DNA of 64,000 nt from RCIO01 sp040880025 (GTDB lineage Bacteria; Pseudomonadota; Alphaproteobacteria; Rhizobiales; Rhizobiaceae): contig JBBDJD010000010.1 of the NCBI GenBank assembly GCA_040880025.1, positions 186,001-250,000 of the forward strand, read 5' to 3'. The translations under genes were made by a program, and so were the position numbers. This document shows, piece by piece, positions 44,058 to 53,505 of this stretch. The notes beneath the pieces were generated by a model that was not told where the DNA came from, did no database searches, and saw only the letters and a list, made by a program, of their open reading frames with translations. The stretch's first letter is position 1. Every line of letters starts with the position of its first letter.

Positions 44058-44791
44058 CCCTCTTTCCCGCCATCGACCTCAAGGGCGGCGAATGCGTGCG
44101 CCTCAAGCTCGGCGAGATGGCCAGCGCCACGGTCTACAATCCCGATCCCGCCGCGCAGGCGAAAGCCTTTGAGGATCAGGGTTTCGAATGGTTGCATGTC
44201 GTCGATCTCGACGGCGCATTCGCGGGCGAGAGCCGCAATGGATCGGCTGTCGAGGCGATCCTTGCAGCGACGAACAACCCTATTCAGCTTGGCGGCGGCA
44301 TCCGATCGATGGCGCATATCGAGGCCTGGCTCGAAAAGGGGCTGGCGCGGGTCATTCTGGGCACCGTCGCGGTGCGCGATCCAGAACTGGTCAAACGCGC
44401 CTGCGCCGCATTCCCCGGCCGGATCGCTGTCGGCGTCGATGCGCGTGGCGGTAAGGTTGCGGTTGAGGGCTGGGCCGAGGCCTCGGAACTTGAGGCGGTC
44501 GAGCTGGCGCGGCGCTTCGAGGGCGCTGGCGTGGCGGCGATCATCTACACCGATATCGATCGCGATGGCGTTCTGGCAGGCATCAACTGGGAAGCGACCA
44601 TCGCGCTGGCCGACGCCGTATCCATTCCCGTCATCGCCTCCGGCGGGCTCGCCTCGCTGGCCGATATCGTGCGCATGACCATGCCCGACGCGCGCCGGCT
44701 CGAAGGCGCGATCTCCGGCCGCGCGCTCTATGACGGCCGCATCGACCCCGCCGAGGCGCTGGCGGTGCTGAAGTCCGGACGACGGCCATGA
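44054..44791 (+). CDS. hisA: Phosphoribosylformimino-5-aminoimidazole carboxamide ribotide isomerase
   Basis: The 245-residue barrel starts LFPAIDLKGGECVRLKLGEM, which includes the catalytic Asp. It has the duplicated phosphate-binding motifs LGGGIRSMAHIEAWL and IASGGLASLADI. It performs the Amadori rearrangement of ProFAR. Overlaps the VOC gene start and the DUF2867 gene. Confidence 0.98.
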   Translation: MTLFPAIDLKGGECVRLKLGEMASATVYNPDPAAQAKAFEDQGFEWLHVVDLDGAFAGESRNGSAVEAILAATNNPIQLGGGIRSMAHIEAWLEKGLARVILGTVAVRDPELVKRACAAFPGRIAVGVDARGGKVAVEGWAEASELEAVELARRFEGAGVAAIIYTDIDRDGVLAGINWEATIALADAVSIPVIASGGLASLADIVRMTMPDARRLEGAISGRALYDGRIDPAEALAVLKSGRRP

Positions 44792-45249
44792 GAGCAGCAG
44801 ACATGATCGTTCGCGAGACGGATATGCCGGACGGGACAATGCTCACGGAAATCGTGCAGCCGCAGGATTTTGTCGATTGTTATGCAGGCGAGACCGAACT
44901 CGACGCCGAGACGGTAGCGGTCCGCGCCACCCAATTCCCGGCCTGGGTCAATGGTCTTCTTGTGCTCCGCGCTTTGTTCGCGCTGCCTTTCGGTCTCAAG
45001 GGCCGCGCCACAAACGGCGACCGCATTGGCATATTTCCGGTAGCCGCACGCGGGTCCGACGAAATCCTGCTGGGATTCGACGACCATCACTTGGATTTCC
45101 GCATTTCGATCCTGTGCAGGGACAACGTCGCCTATGCTGCAACCTGGGTGCGGCCGCACAACAGGTTTGGCCGGCTGTACCTGCGCCTTGTCCTGCCTTT
45201 TCACCGCCGGATCATGCGCAGTGCGCTGACCCGTGCCGTCGAATCCTGA
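44788..45249 (+). CDS. DUF2867 domain protein
   Basis: The 153-residue protein has the DUF2867 signature: RALFALPFGLKGRA, then GIFPVAARGSDEILLGFDDHHLDFRISI, then WVRPHNRFGRLYLRLVLPFHR. No catalytic residues are known for the family. The ATG overlaps the hisA stop (ATGA). Located between hisA and hisF, so it is probably co-expressed with histidine genes. Confidence 0.85.
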   Translation: MRAADMIVRETDMPDGTMLTEIVQPQDFVDCYAGETELDAETVAVRATQFPAWVNGLLVLRALFALPFGLKGRATNGDRIGIFPVAARGSDEILLGFDDHHLDFRISILCRDNVAYAATWVRPHNRFGRLYLRLVLPFHRRIMRSALTRAVES

Positions 45250-45270
45250 TCGCGACAGGGCCATGCGAAC

Positions 45271-46053
45271 ATGACAATGAAAGCCCGCGTTATCCCCTGC
45301 CTCGACGTCAAGGACGGCCGCGTGGTCAAGGGCGTCAATTTCGTTGATCTGATAGACGCCGGCGATCCGGTCGAGGCCGCGATGGCCTATGACGCGGCGG
45401 GCGCTGACGAACTCTGCTTCCTCGACATCACCGCGTCATCCGACAATCGCGACACGATTTTCGATGTCGTGGCGCGCACCGCCGAGCACTGCTTCATGCC
45501 GCTCACGGTGGGTGGCGGGGTGCGTCAGGTCGCCGACATCCGCAAATTGCTTCTGGCCGGCGCCGACAAGGTGTCGATCAACACCGCGGCGGTGAAGACC
45601 CCGGGTTTCGTCGCCGAGGCCGCCGACAAGTTCGGCAACCAGTGCATCGTCGTCTCCATCGACGCCCGCAAGGTCTCACGCCGGGGTGAAGCCGGCCGCT
45701 GGGAAATCTTCACCCATGGCGGCCGCACGTCGACCGGCATCGACGCCGTCGAGTTTGCGATGCGCTCGGTCGAGCGCGGGGCCGGGGAATTGCTCGTCAC
45801 CTCGATGGACCGCGATGGCACCAGGATCGGCTTCGATCTCGAACTGACCCGCACCATTGCCGATGCCGTGACCGTGCCGGTCATCGCCTCGGGTGGCGTC
45901 GGCAATCTCGACCATCTCGTCGAGGGGGTGCTAGAGGGCCATGCGACCGGCGTCCTCGCCGCTTCCATCTTCCATTTCGGCGCCTACTCGATTGCCGAAG
46001 CCAAGGCCCATATGGCAAAAGCGGGCGTTGCCGTGCGGCTCGACCCCGCCTGA
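45271..46053 (+). CDS. hisF: Imidazole glycerol phosphate synthase cyclase subunit HisF
   Basis: The 260-residue barrel starts ARVIPCLDVKDGRVVKGVNF (catalytic Asp in CLDV). ADELCFLDITAS, PLTVGGGVRQVADI, GADKVSINTAAV and VIASGGVGNLDHLVEG are the phosphate-binding and cyclase signatures. It pairs with HisH. The ATG at 45271 may be 2 codons upstream of the true start. Confidence 0.98.
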   Translation: MTMKARVIPCLDVKDGRVVKGVNFVDLIDAGDPVEAAMAYDAAGADELCFLDITASSDNRDTIFDVVARTAEHCFMPLTVGGGVRQVADIRKLLLAGADKVSINTAAVKTPGFVAEAADKFGNQCIVVSIDARKVSRRGEAGRWEIFTHGGRTSTGIDAVEFAMRSVERGAGELLVTSMDRDGTRIGFDLELTRTIADAVTVPVIASGGVGNLDHLVEGVLEGHATGVLAASIFHFGAYSIAEAKAHMAKAGVAVRLDPA

Positions 46054-46072
46054 GCGGCGCAAAGGAGCAGGA

Positions 46073-46393
46073 ATGAGCGAATTTTCACTCGCGGCGCTCG
46101 AGCGCATCGTCGGCGAACGTGCGGCGTCCGGCGATGAACAGTCCTGGACCGCGAAGTTGGTCGCCGGCGGCCAGCCGAAAGCCGCGAAGAAGCTGGGCGA
46201 GGAGGCGGTCGAGGCGGTGATCGCCGCTGTTGCCGGAGACCGCGACGGGTTGATTTCGGAAAGCGCCGACCTCCTCTATCATTGGCTGGTCGTGCTGAAG
46301 ATCGCGGATGTGCCGCTGTCGGCGGTCATGGATGAACTCGAACGCCGGACCAGCCGGTCCGGCATCGCCGAAAAGGCGGCCCGGGGCGGCTGA
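46073..46393 (+). CDS. hisE: Phosphoribosyl-ATP pyrophosphohydrolase
   Basis: The ATG at 46073, after AAAGGAGCAGGA, gives 106 residues. LEEAVEAV-like acidic motifs of the MazG-type fold appear in KKLGEEAVEAVIAAV and SESADLLYHWLVVLK. It performs step two of histidine synthesis and follows hisF, as in many alphaproteobacteria. It is the free-standing form (not HisIE). Confidence 0.97.
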   Translation: MSEFSLAALERIVGERAASGDEQSWTAKLVAGGQPKAAKKLGEEAVEAVIAAVAGDRDGLISESADLLYHWLVVLKIADVPLSAVMDELERRTSRSGIAEKAARGG

Positions 46394-46415
46394 GGCTGCG
46401 CCAGGAAAGGCAGCG

Positions 46416-47375
46416 ATGGACCAGCTCGCCCCGACGGAAAAATACTCCCCCTACCGTTTCTTCACGGCAGAGGAATGGGCTGGATTCCGCGCCGACACGC
46501 CGCTGACGCTGACCGAGGATGAGGTCGTCCGGCTGTCGTCCTTCAACGAGCCGATCGATCTGGAAGAAGTGCGGCGCATCTACCTGTCGCTGTCGCGGCT
46601 GCTGTCCGCGCATGTCGAGGCAAGCCAGCTTCTCTTTCGCCAGCGGCAGGTGTTTTTCAACGCCCACGACTCGGTGAAAACCCCTTTCATCATCGGCATG
46701 GGCGGTTCGGTGGCGGTCGGCAAGTCAACCACCGCGCGCATCCTGAAGGAGTTGCTGCGCCGCTGGCCCTCGAGCCCCAAGGTCGACCTGGTGACGACCG
46801 ACGGTTTCCTCTACCCCAATGAAATCCTGCGCCGGGAAAACCTGATGGAACGCAAGGGCTTCCCCGAAAGCTACGATGTCGGCGCGCTGCTGCGATTTCT
46901 TTCCGGCATCAAGTCCGGGGAGAGCGACGTGCAGGCGCCCGTCTATTCGCATCTGACCTATGACGTGATGCCGGGTGAATTCATCACCATCGACCGGCCG
47001 GACATTCTCATCTTCGAAGGGCTCAACGTTCTGCAGCCGCGCGAATTGCCCAAGGACGGCAAGATCGTGCCCTTCGTTTCGGATTTTTTCGATTTCTCGA
47101 TCTATGTCGATGCCGACGAGGCGCAGCTCCATAAATGGTACATTTCGCGCTTCATGCGGCTGCGCGAGACCGCGTTCCGCGATCCCGCCTCTTTCTTCCA
47201 CCGCTATGCGCAGCTCTCCGATGACGCCGCCCAGGCGATCGCCGAGGGGCTGTGGAACAACATCAACCTGAAGAACCTGCACGAAAACATTCTGCCCACC
47301 CGGCCCCGCGCCAACCTCATACTGCGCAAGGGCAAGGACCATCTGGTCGAGGAAGTGGCGCTCAGGAAGCTGTGA
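46416..47375 (+). CDS. coaA: Type I pantothenate kinase
   Basis: The ATG at 46416 gives 319 residues. Walker A is in GMGGSVAVGKSTTARILKELL, the catalytic region LVTTDGFLYPNEILRREN, and the C-terminal LPTRPRANLILRKGKDH is typical. It phosphorylates pantothenate in coenzyme A synthesis. It follows hisE by 22 bases and is the end of the his-coaA series. Confidence 0.97.
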   Translation: MDQLAPTEKYSPYRFFTAEEWAGFRADTPLTLTEDEVVRLSSFNEPIDLEEVRRIYLSLSRLLSAHVEASQLLFRQRQVFFNAHDSVKTPFIIGMGGSVAVGKSTTARILKELLRRWPSSPKVDLVTTDGFLYPNEILRRENLMERKGFPESYDVGALLRFLSGIKSGESDVQAPVYSHLTYDVMPGEFITIDRPDILIFEGLNVLQPRELPKDGKIVPFVSDFFDFSIYVDADEAQLHKWYISRFMRLRETAFRDPASFFHRYAQLSDDAAQAIAEGLWNNINLKNLHENILPTRPRANLILRKGKDHLVEEVALRKL

Positions 47376-47550
47376 TCGGACTGCGCACCTCCCATAGGTA
47401 GGGTTAACGCCACCTTAGCCTGTCGCGGCTAGGCTTCCGTAACATTCTTGAACCGCCGGGAACGGGTCTCGTGGAAAGACGGAACCTGCGGCGCGGTGCC
47501 GGGTGGATGGCCTGCCCGCTCCTCACATTCGCGATTTCGAGGAGGAAACG

Positions 47551-49107
47551 GTGACCAGCCCGGACGACACTTCACAGGCGCAGATCGCCCCCGAGGTGCG
47601 CGCAGCCCCGGCTTTGCGGCTGGTTGTTCTCATTGCTCTCGCCGTAATCGCGGTCGCCATACCGTGGCAGCTCCGTTGGGGCACGGTCGCTGATACGAGC
47701 TGGATCATCACGATATGCGAGCGGCTGTACGCCGGTGAACGCCTGTACACCGACATCGTGGAAACCAACCCGCCTTTTTCGGTCTGGCTCTACATGCCGG
47801 CCTATATCGTCTCGGTTTGGCTGCGTGTTGCGCCGGAATTCCTCGTTCACGCCTATGCCTATGCGATATGTGCATTCGGCCTTGGGTTTGCAGCAATCAT
47901 CGCGCGCAAGGCCGGCTTCGCCGAGAATGCCCACCTGTTCGCGCTGCTGCCGGTCTTCATCGCTCTGCTGCTCCTGTTGCCCGGCAACGCGTTTACCGAA
48001 CGCGATCATCTCGGGACCGCACTGCTGGGCCCCCTTCTTGCCCTGACGGCCTGGCGCATCGCGGCGGATGTGCAGAAACAACCTGGCTGGCGCATCGCCG
48101 TCCTGGCGGGCCTCTCCGGAAGCGTCATCGTCCTGATAAAGCCTTACTACGTGCTGGTGATCATCGGGCCTGCCCTTTATCTCGCCTGGCGCAAGCGCAG
48201 TCTGCGCCCGCTGTTCGGGATCGAATATTGGAGCGCCGGCATCGCCTGCCTAGTCTATCTGGCCGCGGTCCTGTGGGTTTATCCGCAATTTACGAACGAG
48301 ATTCTGCCCCTCCTGTCGGAAACCTATCTGCGCATCAAACTGCCTTTCTGGATGCCTCTGCAAAGATACGGCGCCGGCTATGTGCTCATTCTGGTTCTGT
48401 TGACGATGATCAGACCGGGCCTGCCGCTGTCGCCGCTTGCCGCGGTGCTGTCGATTGCGTCGGCTGCCGGAATGGCCGTCATGGTCTATCAGGCGAAGGG
48501 ATGGCCTTATCACGCCTACCCTGCCGTCGCCCTTGGCCTCGCCGCGGTCCTGTGTCAGGCGGTCAGGCCGCCATTCGAGACCCTGCGCCAGCTTGGCAGG
48601 ATACGAGTGCTGCTTCTCGCCGTCGCGGTGGTGATTAACGCGGTTCCGTTCATGACAACCCAGAAACCAGACGCCCGGCTGGCGACGGCCATCCGCGAGG
48701 CCCATGAGCGGCCGACTGTGGCGTTCATTGGCACCGACATTGCTGCCGGCCACCCGCTGACGCGCATGGCGGGCGGAAAGTGGGTATCTGCCTATGGCAG
48801 CGACTGGCTGGGTTTGTTCGCCCTGTATCTGGCTGGCGCAGCGCAACGGAACGGCGACCCGGCCGCAGACAGGTTCCGGATGATCGCGTCCGGCTATGCG
48901 GCGTTCAAGCTGGAGGAATTGATCCGCACCAGCCCCGACATCCTCATCGTCCAGAAGGACGATGCGGTCTGGCGCGACTATTTCGCAGGCCGGGAGGGGT
49001 TTTCGCGGTTTATGCTCGACTACCGGCTGCTCGGGGAAGACGAAACGACGTTTGCTTATATGCGGGACGTGCGGGTTATGCCTGACGGTTCACCCGCCGC
49101 ATGGTGA
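47551..49107 (+). CDS. Polytopic membrane protein, glycosyltransferase-like (unidentified)
   Basis: A GTG at 47551, 5 bases after GGAGG, gives 518 residues. At least nine hydrophobic segments follow a short charged N-terminus. A luminal motif DTSWIITICERLYAGERLYTDIVETNPP recalls the first periplasmic loop of GT-C (PMT/ArnT-like) glycosyltransferases, with an acidic residue in YTDIVE. The C-terminal 120 residues are soluble. The donor or acceptor cannot be told. Its end overlaps alkB by 32 bases on the other strand. An upstream GTG at 47503 is also in frame. Confidence 0.75.
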   Translation: MTSPDDTSQAQIAPEVRAAPALRLVVLIALAVIAVAIPWQLRWGTVADTSWIITICERLYAGERLYTDIVETNPPFSVWLYMPAYIVSVWLRVAPEFLVHAYAYAICAFGLGFAAIIARKAGFAENAHLFALLPVFIALLLLLPGNAFTERDHLGTALLGPLLALTAWRIAADVQKQPGWRIAVLAGLSGSVIVLIKPYYVLVIIGPALYLAWRKRSLRPLFGIEYWSAGIACLVYLAAVLWVYPQFTNEILPLLSETYLRIKLPFWMPLQRYGAGYVLILVLLTMIRPGLPLSPLAAVLSIASAAGMAVMVYQAKGWPYHAYPAVALGLAAVLCQAVRPPFETLRQLGRIRVLLLAVAVVINAVPFMTTQKPDARLATAIREAHERPTVAFIGTDIAAGHPLTRMAGGKWVSAYGSDWLGLFALYLAGAAQRNGDPAADRFRMIASGYAAFKLEELIRTSPDILIVQKDDAVWRDYFAGREGFSRFMLDYRLLGEDETTFAYMRDVRVMPDGSPAAW

Positions 49108-49705
49108 GATTGATCCGCCCGCCATTTTTCAGAAGCGGCGACGAACCCGCATAAATCCGGTCGACGCCGTGAAAGGCGAGGCGGCTTTCACCCCCGAGCA
49201 CAACGACGTCGCCGCTCTCCAGCCGAAAGGATCTGGTCGGCATGTCGCGCCTTGTGCCGCCGACCCGGAACAGGCAGGCGTCGCCCAGTGAAACCGATAT
49301 GACGGGAGCCTCGAAATCGCTCTCATCGCGGTCCTGATGCAGACCCATCTTCGCGTTTGAGTCGTAGAAGTTGATCAGGCAGGCTTCCGGATCGCGCGGA
49401 TAGGCCGCCACGGTTCGCCACAGCGCGATCAATCGTTCCGGCATTGCCGGCCATGGCTTGCCCATTGCCGGATGTATCGGCTGGTAGCGGTAGCCGCGCT
49501 CCTTGTCGGTTACCCATCCGAGCGAGCCGCAATTGGTCATGCGCACGCTCATCTCCTTGCCGGTGCGCGGCATGGCGGGCGTATAAAGCGGCGCCTCGGC
49601 GACGACCGCGCGGATATCCTCCAGCAATTCCGTCTGCGCTGCGCTGTCGAGAAAGCCGGGAATGTGGCGGACGCCTTCGGGGAGTACCTGCATTCCGGCC
49701 ATCAT
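49076..49705 (-). CDS. alkB: DNA oxidative demethylase AlkB
   Basis: The 209-residue Fe(II)/2-oxoglutarate dioxygenase has NFYDSNAKMGLHQDRDE (HxD metal ligands), LAFHGVDRI (distal His) and RINLTMRRV (oxoglutarate-binding Arg). NCGSLGWVTDKERGYRYQP is the base-recognition lid. It repairs 1-methyladenine and 3-methylcytosine. ATG at 49705; no Ada-like gene is nearby. Confidence 0.96.
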   Translation of the reverse strand: MMAGMQVLPEGVRHIPGFLDSAAQTELLEDIRAVVAEAPLYTPAMPRTGKEMSVRMTNCGSLGWVTDKERGYRYQPIHPAMGKPWPAMPERLIALWRTVAAYPRDPEACLINFYDSNAKMGLHQDRDESDFEAPVISVSLGDACLFRVGGTRRDMPTRSFRLESGDVVVLGGESRLAFHGVDRIYAGSSPLLKNGGRINLTMRRVNRQA

Positions 49706-49710
49706 TCGTG

Positions 49711-49744
49711 AAAAGGCCGGCTCCGCGCAACACGAAACCGGCCT
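49711..49744 (-). terminator. Possible terminator of the BON-LysM gene
   Basis: AGGCCGG (49714-49720) and CCGGCCT (49738-49744) form a 7-bp stem with a 17-base loop. On the minus strand it is followed by TTTTC. The long loop makes it weak. It sits 25 bases after the BON-LysM stop. Confidence 0.4.
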
Positions 49745-49768
49745 GATTTCAGAATCGGCAATTGAGGC

Positions 49769-50221
49769 TCAGTCGAGCGGCGGGATACGCAGAACCTGGC
49801 CGGGATAAATCTTGTCGGGGTCGCTCAGCATCGGCTTGTTGGCCTCGAAGATGACCGTGTGTTTCGCGCCTTTGCCCTTGCCGTAATTGGCTTCGGCGAT
49901 TTTCCAGAGATTGTCGCCCTTTTTGACCGTATGGAATTTGGGCTCTTTGGCCGGCTCGCTTTTCAGCGTCAATTCACCCGCCTCGACCTTGGAGATGCCC
50001 AGTGTGTTTCCGACCGCCACGACGGCCTTTTCGAACACCGACTGGTCCGAAACGACGCCTTTCAGCACCGCCTTGTCGCCCTGAATCTCGACTTTCACCT
50101 CGTCGGTGCCGAGCTTGAAGGAATCGAGTTCCTTCTTGAGGCTGTCAGCGTCGGGCGCCTCGTCGTCACCTCCGATGCCGAGCTTCTTGCCCACATCCTT
50201 CACGAAATCGAATATGCCCAT
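49769..50221 (-). CDS. BON-LysM domain protein (YgaU-like)
   Basis: The 150-residue protein starts with a short MGIFDFVKDVGKKLGIG segment, then a BON domain (EVKVEIQGDKAVLKGVVSD) and a C-terminal LysM domain (EPKFHTVKKGDNLWKIAEANYG, then NKPMLSDPDKIYPGQVLRIP). The pattern is that of E. coli YgaU (Kbp), a potassium-binding protein. It has no signal peptide, so it is cytosolic, as Kbp is. Confidence 0.92.
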   Translation of the reverse strand: MGIFDFVKDVGKKLGIGGDDEAPDADSLKKELDSFKLGTDEVKVEIQGDKAVLKGVVSDQSVFEKAVVAVGNTLGISKVEAGELTLKSEPAKEPKFHTVKKGDNLWKIAEANYGKGKGAKHTVIFEANKPMLSDPDKIYPGQVLRIPPLD

Positions 50222-50303
50222 GGCCGGAAAGCCTCCTCTTCATTGAGCTTGTCCGGGCATTTTGCACGGTGGAATGCGAATGGGAATGCCAAAAGGCCGA
50301 CGA

Positions 50304-50741
50304 TCAATCCGAATCGATGCGCCCGCGCATTTTCTTCACCCGTGAGCGCCCCGCCTTGGCCTTGAGCCGTCTTTCCACGGCTCCCTTCGTGGGCCGGGTC
50401 TTCTTGCGCGGCGGCGGAGGCGGTTTGGCGGCTTCGGCGATCAGCGCGATCAGACGCCCGCGCGCGTCCTCGCGGTTGCGCTCCTGCGTGCGGAATCGGC
50501 TGGCTTCGATCAGGATTTCGCCGTCCTTGGTCGCCCGCTGGCCGGCCAGCCGGAAAAGCCGTGCCTTGACCGGACCGGGAACGCCGGCCGCGTTGCGCGC
50601 GTCGAAGCGCAGCTGAACCGCCGTGGCCACCTTGTTGACGTTCTGGCCGCCGGGTCCGGAGGAGCGGATGAACTGCTCTTCCAGGTCGGCTTCGGCGATC
50701 GTGACGCCCGGCGCAATTTCAATGATCCCGCTGTCGGTCAT
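50304..50741 (-). CDS. arfB: Alternative ribosome-rescue factor ArfB (peptidyl-tRNA hydrolase-like)
   Basis: The 145-residue protein has the release-factor motif in FIRSSGPGGQNVNKVATAVQL (GGQ). The C-terminal tail is basic (KKTRPTKGAVERRLKAKAGR), the part that enters the empty mRNA channel of stalled ribosomes. It hydrolyses peptidyl-tRNA on non-stop complexes. ATG at 50741. It is separated from pckA by a hairpin. Confidence 0.95.
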   Translation of the reverse strand: MTDSGIIEIAPGVTIAEADLEEQFIRSSGPGGQNVNKVATAVQLRFDARNAAGVPGPVKARLFRLAGQRATKDGEILIEASRFRTQERNREDARGRLIALIAEAAKPPPPPRKKTRPTKGAVERRLKAKAGRSRVKKMRGRIDSD

Positions 50742-50776
50742 GGCCCGAACGATCTAAGCCAGCCGGGCCGCAAAGC

Positions 50777-50803
50777 AAAGGGCCCGCGCAAGGCGAGCCC
50801 TTT
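50777..50803 (-). terminator. Hairpin, probable terminator of pckA
   Basis: AAAGGGC (50777-50783) pairs with GCCCTTT (50797-50803), with further pairing CGC/GCG inside. On the minus strand the stem ends in TTT followed by GCTTTG. It begins 22 bases after the pckA stop and precedes arfB. A T tract is only partial, so Rho help is possible. Confidence 0.55.
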
Positions 50804-50825
50804 CAGATACGGTTCGCTGTACAAA

Positions 50826-52436
<1,611 letters not shown>

Positions 52437-52783
52437 TCTCCCCCCAGCGCGCTTTTCGTTGAACCGCTTTCGAATTTGCCCCGCGCCGTGACCATGGAGG
52501 GGTCATTCAGAGCGGAGAATGGTGCCAAAACAGAATAGTCAAACGATTTCAAATCATTAATCGATTTAAAAAATTTGAAATCTTTTCAAATCGTTTAAAG
52601 AGGCAAAATATCTGTGAACTTGCCCATTGCTTGTGCATTGCCTCTGCGTTCACCATATCGGTGCGCAACCGGCGGCTCTTTCGCTCCCGGCCTAGGGCCT
52701 CGCCACATTTTGTACTAAATTTGTCCCCCACAAGGCATCCTCCGAAGCTGGAAGGGACGCCGATCATGAGGGAGCTCTTTGAT
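52437..52783. promoter_or_regulatory. pckA-chvI divergent regulatory region
   Basis: These 347 bases contain no gene. The centre (52541-52600) is strongly AT-rich with nested repeats (reported separately). The part near chvI has two possible SD-ATG pairs, at 52766 and 52784. Promoters for both genes must lie here. I could not point to definite -35/-10 hexamers. Confidence 0.6.
52541..52596. repeat. Nested inverted and direct repeats between pckA and chvI
   Basis: Outer arms AAACGATTT (52541-52549) and AAATCGTTT (52588-52596) are perfect complements. An inner pair GATTTCAAAT (52545-52554) and ATTTGAAATC (52573-52582) is also perfect. TTTCAAATC occurs again in direct orientation at 52584-52592. 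Three copies of TTTCAAAT, in an otherwise GC-rich window, suggest binding sites for a dimeric regulator. Confidence 0.85.
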
Positions 52784-53485
52784 ATGGCAACAATTGCGCT
52801 TGTCGATGACGACCGCAACATTCTGACATCGGTATCGATCGCCCTCGAATCCGAAGGCTACAGGGTCGAGACCTACACCGATGGCGCTTCGGCGCTCGAG
52901 GGTTTGGCCACGCGTCCTCCCAATATGGCCATCCTCGACATCAAGATGCCGCGCATGGACGGCATGGAACTGCTTCGCCGCCTGCGTCAGAAATCCGACC
53001 TTCCGGTGATCTTCCTCACTTCCAAGGACGAGGAGATCGATGAACTTTTCGGGCTTAAGATGGGCGCCGACGACTTCATCCGCAAACCTTTCTCGCAGCG
53101 GCTGCTGGTTGAGAGAGTGAAAGCCGTGCTGCGCCGCGCAAACGCCCGCGAAAGCGGCGCCAAGGTGGCAACCACCCAGTCGGCTTCGCTGGAGCGGGGC
53201 CAATTGGTGATGGATCAGGAGCGCCACACCTGTACCTGGAAGGGTGAGCAGGTGACCCTTACGGTCACGGAATTCCTGATTCTGCACTCGCTGGCCCAGC
53301 GGCCGGGCGTGGTGAAAAGCCGCGACGCGCTGATGGATTCGGCCTATGATGAACAGGTATATGTCGATGATCGCACGATCGACAGCCACATCAAGCGGCT
53401 GCGCAAGAAGTTCAAATCGGTCGATGGCGAATTCGACATGATCGAGACGCTTTACGGCGTGGGCTACCGCTTCCGTGAGGCGTGA
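52784..53485 (+). CDS. chvI: Two-component response regulator ChvI
   Basis: The ATG at 52784 (233 residues) fits homologues starting M-ATIALVDDDRNILTSVSIALE; an ATG at 52766 adds six residues. The phosphorylated Asp is in AILDIKMPRMDGMELL. The OmpR-type winged helix ends TIDSHIKRLRKKFK and FDMIETLYGVGYRFRE. It controls envelope, exopolysaccharide and acid responses in rhizobia, Agrobacterium and Brucella (as BvrR). Followed 20 bases later by its kinase gene. Confidence 0.97.
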   Translation: MATIALVDDDRNILTSVSIALESEGYRVETYTDGASALEGLATRPPNMAILDIKMPRMDGMELLRRLRQKSDLPVIFLTSKDEEIDELFGLKMGADDFIRKPFSQRLLVERVKAVLRRANARESGAKVATTQSASLERGQLVMDQERHTCTWKGEQVTLTVTEFLILHSLAQRPGVVKSRDALMDSAYDEQVYVDDRTIDSHIKRLRKKFKSVDGEFDMIETLYGVGYRFREA

Positions 53486-53505
53486 AGCCGCGGAGCGGGC
53501 TGTGA

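Noticed and set aside
47440..47462. A second LexA-like repeat upstream of the 47551 gene
   Set aside because: The two GAAC elements are spaced by 6, not 7, bases, so the match fails.
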